64,000 bases of DNA from positions 12,740,001 to 12,804,000 of the forward strand of contig NC_087099.1 of NCBI RefSeq assembly GCF_963855985.1. Reading direction: 5' to 3'. This document shows positions 45,814 to 54,575 of the stretch, in pieces (within the stretch, counting starts at the first letter, position 1; the number at the start of each line of letters is the position of its first letter). The stretch is from Ostrinia nubilalis (Eukaryota > Arthropoda > Insecta > Lepidoptera > Crambidae). The notes under the pieces were generated by a model. It made no database searches, was not told the origin of the DNA, and saw nothing but the letters and a program-made list of their open reading frames with translations. Both the position numbers and the translations under genes were made by a program.

Positions 45814-46016
45814 TCTATATAATATATAAAAGAAAGTCGTGTTAGTTACACCACTTATAACTCAAGAACGGCTGAACCGATTTAGCTGAAAATTGTCAGG
45901 GAGGTAGTTTAGAGCCAGGAGAAGGACATAGGATACTTTTTATCCCGTTCGAAATTAAAAAAAAGTCTGCTTATTTATTGCCATTAAGGCGGAACAAAGT
46001 TCGCCGGGTCAGCTAG
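45814..46016 (+). mobile_element. Helitron-like repeat after V24
   Basis: Begins TCTATATAATATATAAAAG and ends TCGCCGGGTCAGCTAG, matching a widespread non-autonomous lepidopteran Helitron style (internal AACGGCTGAACCGATTT). It occupies the equivalent site to the different repeat after V23. Confidence 0.65.
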
Positions 46017-46547
46017 TGTCAGATAATATTGTTGATAAAAAAAATGATGATTGACAGATTTCGCCCTAAAATTGAGTTTCTTTAAACATAAATTTCCGTA
46101 AATACCTCTGTATTCTATTAGTTGAAGTGCTAATTATTTATTTATTTAATTAAATGCATATATTTTGTAACTTCAATACATTTTCATTGGAAGTTGTCAT
46201 ATAAATACCCATTACAATATGGCAGAATATTCAGTGCTTCGTCCCACGTCCTTTTCGGCCCATTGGGACGAACCACTAAATTTATAAAATACTACGTTTC
46301 TTCATGCAAATATCAGCAAAATATTTTTTTAATTATTATCAATTTAATTTTTTATCACAAAGTAAAACCTTTTCTAATAAATATTGAAATATCAACACTA
46401 TTGGTTTTTGTATCTAAACAGTATTTCGAGAGCTTCGTTCGTAGTTGCTTACTGACGTGTGCGTAAGGGATAGCAGTGACGAGATTTATGATCTCACAGT
46501 GTTATTACACCTGTAATATGGAATATAATTTTTATTTATATTTTTTT
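46017..46547. other. V24 3' flank and spacer
   Basis: Includes the duplicated AGTGCTTCGTCCCAC block. Nothing else seen. Confidence 0.5.
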
Positions 46548-46556
46548 ACTTTGTAG

Positions 46557-46637
46557 GCAGCGCAGAACCGGTCGTTATGGAAAGCCTTGGGGGAGGCCTT
46601 TGTCCAGCAGTGAACGTCATTTGGGTGAAACGAACGA
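46557..46637 (+). mobile_element. 81-bp LINE tail inserted at the V25 acceptor
   Basis: TGGAAAGCCTTGGGGGAGGC and CAGCAGTGAACGTCATTTGG match the same LINE C-terminus seen at 35.6 kb, with an ACGAACGA tail. It is flanked by a direct repeat ACTTTGTAG (46548-46556 and 46638-46646), the target-site duplication. That duplication contains a splice acceptor. Confidence 0.8.
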
Positions 46638-46646
46638 ACTTTGTAG

Positions 46647-46897
46647 ACATGAAAATATCACAACCAGAACCTCCAACTTCACATAACCTAATTGATTTTG
46701 ATATAATGAAGTCACAAAGAGGCAATTCTCTTCTTGTACGTGGCGGCTACAAATTTAACAAAGAGAGAAAAAATAAAGATAATTCAATCGTTTGGCGGTG
46801 TGTACATAGAAATATTTGTAAAGCAATTCTAATAACTACTAGTAATAATGCGATAAAAAGAGAAGACAAACACGATTGCCAGTATATTGCCAGCTAA
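46647..46897 (+). CDS. mod(mdg4): V25: alternative terminal exon with FLYWCH finger, H-x-C variant
   Basis: Acceptor ACTTTGTAG at 46646, or its duplicate at 46556; both are in the array phase, and the upstream choice would add 30 residues of LINE origin with no stop. From 46647 the exon encodes 82 residues: KSQRGNSLLVRGGYKF at 21-36, V48-W-R-C51, C57 (C-x5-C) and H75-D-C77, with Cys replacing the last His. The domain is AT-richer and more diverged than its neighbours. It may be relaxed or using a C-C-H-C site. Confidence 0.82.
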
Positions 46898-47350
46898 TAT
46901 GACAAACTTTTTCAAAAATATAAAAATAGAATTGTGTCAAATGTAACGACTCCAATACCAAGCATCCCATTTCGCGACACTGTTGGGGATCTCAAGGACT
47001 CGGAATTACATTTGATAAACAAAATACTTGTTGATATTTGTTGATTTTCTTGATACAGATAAAGTTCACAAATCGTTATTTTGTGTTTTATTCATATCGA
47101 AACTAACATTGCATTGCTCACTGTACTTATAATAAATACAATGGGGCGATTCGCGCAAACAAAAGTATTTTTGTTATTCAGTGATTCGTCGACGAAAGGG
47201 TTGTGGGACGAAACACTGAATTACGAATACTCAGCTGTTGTAGAAGAGAGGAGAAGAAGATTTTTGAAAAGAAAGAAAGAAAATGTAAATTATGTAATAT
47301 GTATTGTAGTCTTTCAAAACTGTTTTTTATGATGCTTATGTATCTTTTAG
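46898..47350. other. V25 3' UTR and spacer
   Basis: AT-rich with AATAAA near 47131. An upstream open frame at 47081-47332 has no domain. The V26 acceptor tract lies at the end. Confidence 0.5.
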
Positions 47351-47556
47351 AGTCTCTCGATTACTATTTCGGGAAGAGCAAGTTCGGGAATACTATGTTG
47401 ATAGTGGGGGAGAACCGGTACAAGCTGGCTTCGGTGAAGAAGAACAAGAAGCAGCGGCTACGCTGGCGCTGCATCAAGACCACCACCCACTGCAACGCTT
47501 TCGTCGTCACGGAGAACGAAAAGATTGTGGCCATGTCTGACGAACACAGCCACTGA
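47351..47556 (+). CDS. mod(mdg4): V26: alternative terminal exon with FLYWCH finger, KSKFGN subfamily
   Basis: The acceptor TGTATCTTTTAG ends at 47350. The exon encodes 67 residues: DYYFGKSKFGNTMLIVG at 3-19, L36-R-W-R-C40, C47 (C-x6-C) and H65-S-H67, then TGA directly, so there is no tail. It is the first of four adjacent relatives V26-V29. A basic insert (VKKNKKQR) lengthens the loop before W-x-C. Confidence 0.9.
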
Positions 47557-47587
47557 CGAAAATCATTGTTGATGATATATTTTAAGC

Positions 47588-47766
47588 CTGGGCGCAGACC
47601 GTTGATTTTAGTTCAGCGGTCGGCGGATAGTTTAGTCGGGCATTTGATCAGTATGGGCATGTATGGAAGTGCGCACATTACGCCGATTCGATTTGGTCGA
47701 TTATTCATACAATTTAAAATCGGGCACAACTATCGGCCAACTTAAAATCGATGGTCTGCGCCTAGT
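47588..47766. mobile_element. MITE, family shared with 50.34 kb
   Basis: Ends GGGCGCAGACCGTTGATTTT and AAAATCGATGGTCTGCGCC. The interior TAGTTTAGTCGGGCA...AGTATGGGCATGTATGG matches the copy at 50344-50518. Confidence 0.8.
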
Positions 47767-47837
47767 CTAAGCCTTCCACCTGAGCATGCTTTGACGAATG
47801 AGGGACTCGGCCAAATGTGTCGCTCATTCGTTTGAGC

Positions 47838-48000
47838 ATCATCATTAACATTTATCATTTGAGCCACAGGACGTCCACTCCTGAACATAGGCCTCCCCCA
47901 ATGATTTCCACATCGCCCGCTTGGTAACGGCCTGCATCCAGCGCCTTCCTGCTATCTTTATGGGGTCATCGGTCCACCATGTGGGTGGACGCCCCATGCT
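47838..48000 (-). mobile_element. LINE 3'-end fragment, minus strand
   Basis: On the minus strand this reads GRPPTWWTDDPIKIAG, then RRWMQA, then MWKSLGEAYVQEW. It is the same ORF2 C-terminus as at 35.6 kb, here longer at its 5' end. It is a relic. Confidence 0.8.
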
Positions 48001-48593
48001 GAGCCTGCTCAAATGGACACAAGGCTTAATAGTGTTACTTGGATACGTTATTTATGTCAGTTGTGGTGTTACTGTAGTTTTTGTTGTAAATAAAGTATTA
48101 AAAATACTTATAGCCCAAAACACATTCGCAAAATGGTCGTTATTTATGTATTACTTTGGACTTTTTTGTATTTTTACAAAGAGTTGTTGAATATTAAATA
48201 TTTTTAATATAGATTCTCTTAATACTGTATGGTACAGGTTAGTTTTATGGCTATAGAAGGTACTGGATTTTATAATGTAAAAACTAAAACAGTGATTTTA
48301 GATAACTTTTGAAAATTCAAAACAAATATTTTGAAGTTTTGAGTTTTTGAAGGAAACATGTTCAGAAGTGATAGTTTAATTTGCCATCTTGTGAATTATC
48401 TGTGTTATTGTGTCCAACTTAATAAGATAATATCTTATTTAAATGTTCATTTACTTAATACACTTTATAAAGAAAAGCTGTTTCAGTATTGATATTTTTG
48501 TTAATATGTCCTACCTAAGAGATAGAAATAAGTCTAGATAAATATAATTAATCAGTTCTAGTTCTTTATGCCTCATGGATTACTTTATTTCAG
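48001..48593. other. spacer before V27
   Basis: AT-rich; no feature recognised. Confidence 0.5.
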
Positions 48594-48793
48594 CTGCAGA
48601 GATGGATTATTATTTTGATAAGAGCAAGTTTGGGAATCCTGTGTTGGTGATTGGCGCCCATAGGTTCAAGTTCATGAAGGCCAATGGCAAGACGAAGAGG
48701 TGGCTCTGTATCAAGACCATCCAGAAATGCTCCGCGTTCGTGGTCACGGAAGACGATCTCATAGTTCGAATGAGCATTTCACATACACACTGA
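48594..48793 (+). CDS. mod(mdg4): V27: alternative terminal exon with FLYWCH finger, KSKFGN subfamily
   Basis: TTTATTTCAG at 48593 and CTGCAG at 48599 are both in phase. The second gives a start that aligns with V26. From 48600 the exon encodes 63 residues: YYFDKSKFGNPVLVIG at 3-18, K32-R-W-L-C36, C43 (C-x6-C) and H61-T-H63, then TGA. The sequence KCSAFVVTEDDLIV is nearly shared with V26 and V28. Confidence 0.9.
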
Positions 48794-49019
48794 TATTGTA
48801 TTTACAATTTTTTTTAATTTATCAATTTTAGTAACATAATTGTTAAAATAGAATAATTTTAATGCTAAGTGTTTGTGTTTTACTTAAAGTTTATCATCAT
48901 CATTGTCACCGTCTAAAGAAATTATTGAATTTGTTCACTTTACTTAAGGTAAAAAAGCATTTACGTCGTGGTTTTTTTATTTTATCTACAATTTTTCCAA
49001 ATATTATGTCTGGTTGTAG

Positions 49020-49207
49020 ACACTGAGCTGAATTATCATTTCGAGAAAAGTGCATATGGGAATCCTGTGCTCGTGGCTGAACCCTATAGGTACAGATTCA
49101 TGAGGATGAATAGCAACAAGAAGAGGTGGAGTTGCATCAAATGCTCTGCCTTTGCTGTCACCGTAGATGACGTCATCGTCAAAATGAGCGCTAACCATAA
49201 TCATTAA
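49020..49207 (+). CDS. mod(mdg4): V28: alternative terminal exon with FLYWCH finger, shortened Cys-Cys knuckle
   Basis: The acceptor CTGGTTGTAG ends at 49019. The exon encodes 61 residues: HFEKSAYGNPVLVAE at 6-20, K34-R-W-S-C38-I-K-C41, then SAFAVT, and H59-N-H61, TAA. Against V27 (CIKTIQKCSAF), four residues are missing, leaving C-x2-C. The frame is intact and all four ligands remain. The codons for VDDVIV form a GATGACGTCATC palindrome. Confidence 0.89.
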
Positions 49208-49374
49208 TAAAATAATTTGTAATGTTGTTGAAATAGATGATTTTCCAAAAGCTTTTTATTTATATCGCATGCTCCATCATTATAATATTTTATTTACTAA
49301 GACTAGTTACAAAATTTCGGTTAAGCATGTAGATTAAGTCCCTTTTACAAATCCTAACGTTTCTTTGTCCCCAG

Positions 49375-49577
49375 GTCTGAAGAGTGCGCTGAAGTTCGAG
49401 ACGACGCGGTTCGGGAACCCAATCATCGCGTGGGGCAACTACCGGTTCATCAAGAAGCTGACCCGGCGCGTCAAGACCTGGTGGGAGTGCACCGCTCGCA
49501 AAAGCAGCGGCTGCAGGTGCATCGCCGTCACCGTCAACGACCGCCTGGTTAAGCTCAACGGGTGGCACAACCATTAA
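49375..49577 (+). CDS. mod(mdg4): V29: alternative terminal exon with FLYWCH zinc finger
   Basis: A strong acceptor TTCTTTGTCCCCAG ends at 49374. The exon encodes 66 residues: TTRFGNPIIAWGNYRF at 9-24, T34-W-W-E-C38, C46 (C-x7-C, then C48) and H64-N-H66, then TAA. GCRCIAVTVNDRLV relates it to V10. Its 3' half plus 3' flank is tandemly duplicated just downstream. Confidence 0.9.
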
Positions 49578-49890
49578 AGAACTACGACTTTACACTAAAG
49601 GGACTAAATTGTCATCTCTCGTCCCCAACCATTAGAGAACCACCTCTTTGTACTAACGGGACTATTTCCACCTCTGTTCCCACCGCTGTACAGCTCGCAA
49701 GAGCAGCGGCTGCAGGTGCATCGCCGTCACCGTCAACGACCGCCTGGTCAAGCTCAACGGGTGGCACAACCATTAAAGAACCACGACTTTATACTAAAGG
49801 GACTATTGCCACCTCTCGTCCTCAACCATTAGAGAACCACCTCTTTCTACTAACGGAACTTTTGCCACCTCTCGTTCCCACCGCTGCAAG
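49501..49890 (+). repeat. 199-bp tandem duplication of the V29 3' half and flank
   Basis: AGCAGCGGCTGCAGGTGCAT recurs at 49503 and 49702, a 199-base period. Flank blocks AACCATTAGAGAACCACCTC occur at about 49627 and 49825. A third, partial unit lacks the exon part. Confidence 0.85.
49694..49776 (+). pseudogene. half-FLYWCH exon copy with a newly formed acceptor
   Basis: The duplicated V29 segment is preceded by a pyrimidine-rich tract ending CCGCTGTACAG (49693), in the array phase. It opens 26 codons, RKSSGCRCIAVTV... to WHNH and TAA. It keeps the second Cys and both His but lacks the first strands, the Trp and first Cys. It is a truncated copy, though still spliceable on paper. Confidence 0.55.
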
Positions 49891-50343
49891 TCAAGTCGGT
49901 GGATTTAATTTTTCTTCCAGAGTAACTGCGCCCACCTTCAATGTTTTTACTAATAAATTAAACACCAAATCAACCAAAATCTTCTCTAGGATCATAGAGT
50001 GGACCAAGTTAAAAGTGGGCCAATTCACTGGAAGAACCACAACGAATGAAGGTTAAGTTTGTCCACGTCTTTGTACTAGGGATTATTACACTTTTCCCCG
50101 TCTTGCTCCATCTATGGGGAATGTGTACTTTATATCCACAAACCCCTATTTAGTGATCTGATTTGAATAAATTCTGAGTGGGTTTGCGAAAGGAAAGTTC
50201 ACAATTCGCTGTTGATGGGACGACTCAAAGGGGATAAGTGAATAACCCTATATTATCAGCACCTCAATTTTGCACATTAAAATACTTGACACGTTTTTAT
50301 AGCTCTACCTTTCGTATTTTTAATTATGAATATTGCACTCTTA
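49891..50343. other. spacer with an open frame of repeat origin
   Basis: A frame through 49562-50056 crosses the duplicated units and shows no domain. Nothing else seen. Confidence 0.45.
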
Positions 50344-50518
50344 GAGTAGGCGCACACCGTTGATTTTTCATCGGCCGATAGTTTAGTCGGGCAGTTAATC
50401 AGTATGGGCATGTATGGGAGTGCGCACACTACGCCGATTCGATTTGGCCGATTCTTCATACAATTTGAAATCGGGCACAACTATCGGCCAACTAAAAATC
50501 AACGGTGTGCGCCTACTC
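50344..50518. mobile_element. MITE with TTA target duplication, family shared with 47.6 kb
   Basis: Ends GAGTAGGCGCACACCGTTGA and TCAACGGTGTGCGCCTACTC, flanked by TTA on both sides. 175 bases. Confidence 0.88.
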
Positions 50519-51376
50519 TTATTAATACTTTTGTTTCGTGTGATCACTTTTGTGTATTTTTTTTTTTAGTCTTTATAATGAAACTTGAATTAGCTGGCCC
50601 TGACGTGTGTGATTGAAATTTGAAATTATGACATTTATGACACATTTTTATGCGCAAGCGCTGCATAGCGTACCTAAATGCCATTAATGATATTTTTCGA
50701 AGTGATAATGACGTGACGCGTGGCAAATCATAATGGAAACCAGTCCCACGCGATATACATATTTGCCTGCACTGTATCAGATTTAGTATACTGTGATTAG
50801 GTAAGGTTATAATAAATAAAGATGTCTGTATAATAAGACTAGAGTTAGTACAATATGTTTGTTGACTTAGTTTAACAATTTGATGTGTGTAAATAATCTA
50901 GAAGAAAATAAATTGCATAACTTTCAGTTCGGAAAGAGATTTTACCTAAAATTTGATTGCTAATTTACTCGTAATAGCTCATTAAAAAAGTTGAAATTTA
51001 TATAATGTACAATATTTAGGTAGACCTACAGCTTGAATATTAAAGGTGTCAGTATGTTGAATAGTATTTTTATTTTATTGTTGAAAAATGAAAATTAAGA
51101 AAAAAATAATGTATTTTAATTAGGTGGAAAAATAGGATAAAGTTATATAGGCCTGTTTAAGAAGTTATTTGCTAAAATTATTTTCCATTAATATATTAAG
51201 ATGTAATGTATTTTATGTAATGATATTATTAGAGTAAAGTGAAAAATAATGATTAATCAGTAGAGTTTATCATGAAGGATGTATAACGAAGTGAGCTTTC
51301 CTTGAGACTGCGTGGCTAGGTCATTAGAAAAAATGTTTCTATGTAATTTGCATTGACCATCAACCATCAGTGTCCT

Positions 51377-51543
51377 TACCATGAGTTTACGTTAGGTGTA
51401 CTTGCTAGCGACTGCGTAAAAAAATGACATTACTTGTATGACATATTGTTCAGCGCCCCTAGCGGCTACTTTCAAGAAACAAAATCTTCATAGAGATTTT
51501 TGACATACTCGCTAGCGAGCACACTTATCGTAAACTCATGGTA
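51377..51543. mobile_element. MITE
   Basis: Imperfect inverted ends TACCATGAGTTTACG and CGTAAACTCATGGTA, with inner arms CTTGCTAGCGA/TCGCTAGCGAG. Confidence 0.75.
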
Positions 51544-52424
51544 GGTACACAGTTATGTTGAATTCAGTCGTATTTCGATTTCGTTATTTGAATTTGAATT
51601 CGAGTGTTTCTATAATACCTACGTCACTAATAATAATACCTGATGACGTAGTTTTAGGGACAGCTACATTTCATTGTACATCTTGTTCTATATTAAGGTA
51701 GTTCATAGTCCTAAAATTGTTTAATCTTATTATACGCCTGTAATAATTAGTTGTTAAAATTTCAATAAAACCTATTTGTTATAGTTCTAGTAAAATAATA
51801 TTAACTATAATGGAATACCAACCAATCTCAGATCATAGAAGATCTGAGCAACCAATACATCTATTTCAATACCGATATCAAAAAATCCAAAATCTAAAAT
51901 CTATACAGGGTGTAACATTACATTTCCATATTATTGAATGATAAGTAGATTAATGATAAGGAATAAAATCGAATACAATTTAGTGAATTTCCATAAAAAT
52001 ATTTGAATTACTTTTTTTACTTTTATCCATTTACTTGTTTCAATTGTTTTAATATTTTTATGCTTAATTTTATTTTCCTAGCTTGTATTGTATTGTAGCA
52101 AACAAAATGTTTGTTTTTTTAATGGACGAAGGCACTTTATGTCGTTACAATAAGTGTAATTATGCAACAACAGTGTAGTCTGATCAGCTGGTGATTTAAC
52201 CGTTTTTTGCCGTGATTGTATAGTTGTTACCCTATATTATATAATTTAAGAATAATAATAACAATAATATACTGTGAACATTGTGGATATTATAAGAAAA
52301 CGCTCGAAATTAAGTTATGTTGTTTAAAAATGTTTTCAATTAAAGGTATTAACCCAAAACATTTTTTTAATTGTAAATTAAGTAAGTAATTCAATTATAA
52401 AAGGTTTAAGATTTTCGACATCAT

Positions 52425-52540
52425 CCTCATCATTTCAGCTACAGGACGTCTACCGCTAATCATAGGCATAGACAATGGCCGGTTGGTGGCCAACCATCTT
52501 CTTAAAATGGTGGTCTTAAATGACCAACCGGCCATTTCAT
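52425..52540. repeat. LINE tail remnant joined to a small foldback element
   Basis: CATCATTTCAGCTACAGGACG is the inverted LINE 3' end. It is followed by AATGGCCGGTTGGT and its complement ACCAACCGGCCATT about 40 bases on. Confidence 0.6.
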
Positions 52541-52653
52541 TTTTTAAAATTTCATTTGAAGTTAAAGTACTCGTTAGTGTAGATCTACTTCTCTATACAT
52601 TAGAAATCAGGGTAATTAGGTAAAGTTACTAACAATGACTGATTGTTTTTCAG

Positions 52654-52841
52654 AGCCGAAGTTTGGTCTATCACAGAGAGGCAACTTGGTGGTCCAGATT
52701 GGAGAATGGAGGTTCAACAAGCATGCGTGCTGGGGCTCCAAAGTGCGGTGGACGTGCATCAAGAAGAAGTCTGGATGCACAGCTTCTATCACTACCGTTG
52801 ATAATGTCATTGTGAAGACCCTTGGGAAACACAACCATTGA
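52654..52841 (+). CDS. mod(mdg4): V30: alternative terminal exon with FLYWCH zinc finger
   Basis: A strong acceptor GATTGTTTTTCAG ends at 52653. The exon encodes 61 residues: SQRGNLVVQIGEWRFNK at 6-22, V30-R-W-T-C34, C41 (C-x6-C) and H59-N-H61, then TGA. The second half, CTASITTVDNVIVKTLG, is typical of V30-V36. It is the first of the downstream group of minimal exons without tails. Confidence 0.9.
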
Positions 52842-52952
52842 TCTCTCTTAAATATTGAGATGTACAAAAAATAGATCCGAGTTGATTTTTTTTGCATTAG
52901 GGTAGAGGAGACCGAGGAGTGTTTTAACAATGTCTTTTCTCTGAACTCCTTT

Positions 52953-53262
52953 AGTCTCAGAATGTCCAATTTGCAAAATGTCAAGTGGTATCAAAATGTC
53001 CAAGTCGCAAAATGTCCAAGTCTCAAAATGTCCAAATCACAAAATGTCCAAGTCGCAAAACGTCCAAGTCGCAAAATGTCCAAGTCTCAAAATGTCCAAG
53101 TTCAAAGTTTCTTAAGAAATTATGAAATGAAAACTCTTTATTAGAAACTTTGAACTTTTAAGACTTGGACATTTCGCAACTTGGACATTTTGCGATTTGG
53201 ATATTTTGAGACTTGGACATTATGCAACCACTTGACATTTTGCAAATTGGACATTCTGAGTA
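52953..53262. repeat. palindromic minisatellite of TGTCCAAGTCGCAAAA units
   Basis: About nine 16-base units of the form CAAAATGTCCAAGTCG on the left arm are mirrored, as complement, on the right arm. They flank a core GAAACTTTGAAC/GTTCAAAGTTTC. The outer ends GTCTCAGAATGTCC and GGACATTCTGAG also pair. Confidence 0.85.
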
Positions 53263-54354
53263 TTTCTGAGACTAAACCCTCTGAACCTATGATCGTTTAT
53301 CGAGTTAGCAACTTCGCGAAGCCGTTGATCTTTCGATAATCCATAGAATGCGTGATATCATCAGCTCGTTAAACTGTCATAGGTTCTGAGACCGGCTTTG
53401 TTAAAACTCTCCTGTGTTACAAGTCTCTTTGGTCTCCTTTACCAATGATTTCACAAGTGATATCATGATAAGTATGAAACAAGTCTTTGAGGCTCAATTT
53501 GACCGTTTTCTGTAGAAATGCAGGTGCATTTATTAATTTAGTTTTGTCTTCATATAGCCTGTCATTGTATGTTAGTTGAAAGTTCAATCTCATAGACAAT
53601 TTATTTTACTTTTATTTTTATTTTTAAAGAGCTTGCATGTTGATTTTGTTTGTATTCACCGGATTTTTACTGATATTATGTTGGACACGCAAATATTATG
53701 TAATATCGAATATTTCGTGATATATCTACTATCAAGTGATCATTATGAAATTACATTTGATAGGTAAAATTAAGATACCTACTGTTGGTGTAGTTTCCAA
53801 ATTTTTTACTGTAATTAATTTTAATTACTTAAGTATTGACAATTGAAGCAATATGGTAGAAATCATATCTGATTTAAATTGATTAAACTGACTCGAATTA
53901 AGTACCTATCTATATTTTACATTACTAGAATGTTTTTTTTTGCAAACTATGTAGCAGGCTTAGATAGTTTTGTAATTACTCTCATAGTATTTTACATCGT
54001 CGGAAAAACTATAAAGATAAGGAATTTTACATGAAATTATTCCTTTCGTAGAGAAATAGATTTAGGTTAAGAATTCAATGAAATTGTTAAAATATTCATG
54101 TAAGTGTTTTTGCATTATCATATTCTCAATAAAATGTGAATCCTTATTCGATTACATTTCATTATTACATTGAATTGACATGTCCTGTTAAATTCTTACG
54201 AATTTTCCACCTGTATACGTCGTCATCAATAGGTACAGCATTTCGTTTTAACTGAAACGTCATGTCTCTTAAATAATAAATAAATAAATTGACTTAATAC
54301 AACATACAGAAGACCATCTTGACACACGGGTATTAACTTCACCACCTCTTTCAG
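53263..54354. other. spacer before V31
   Basis: AT-rich; no exon or RNA gene recognised. Confidence 0.5.
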
Positions 54355-54575
54355 ATCTGAACCCGGTGTTCGCGCAGTCACAGAGGGGCAACCCGGTAAT
54401 CATGATCGGCCAGTACCGCTTCAACCGGGTCAACAAATACGGCAGCCGGACCAGATGGGTGTGCGTGAAGGCAAAAGCCGGGTGCAGAGCCTCACTCCAC
54501 ACCATGGACAACGCTATAGTGAGGGTCTGGGGATTCCACGATCCCATGGCGCATACGAGCGCCAATCGCTTCTAA
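54355..54575 (+). CDS. mod(mdg4): V31: alternative terminal exon with FLYWCH finger, altered His pair
   Basis: The acceptor ACCTCTTTCAG ends at 54354. The exon encodes 72 residues: SQRGNPVIMIGQYRFNRVN at 8-26, T32-R-W-V-C36, C43 (C-x6-C), then HTMDNAIVRVWG, F60-H61-D-P-M-A-H66 and a short tail TSANRF. The usual H-x-H is split to H-x4-H. Upstream residues match V35 closely, so this is a recent change at the C-terminus. Confidence 0.88.

Larger units (their letters stand above)
50519..52653. other. spacer with repeats before V30
   Basis: AT-rich. It holds a MITE at 51377-51543 and small repeat remnants at 52.43-52.54 kb. No exon is seen. Confidence 0.5.

Noticed and set aside
49562..50056. 164-codon ORF overlapping V29
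   Set aside because: It reads the V29 repeat units out of frame and owes its length to the duplicated sequence.
52953..53262. Regular short repeats as a CRISPR array
   Set aside because: Units are contiguous 16-mers without unique spacers and are mirrored as a palindrome in a eukaryotic genome.
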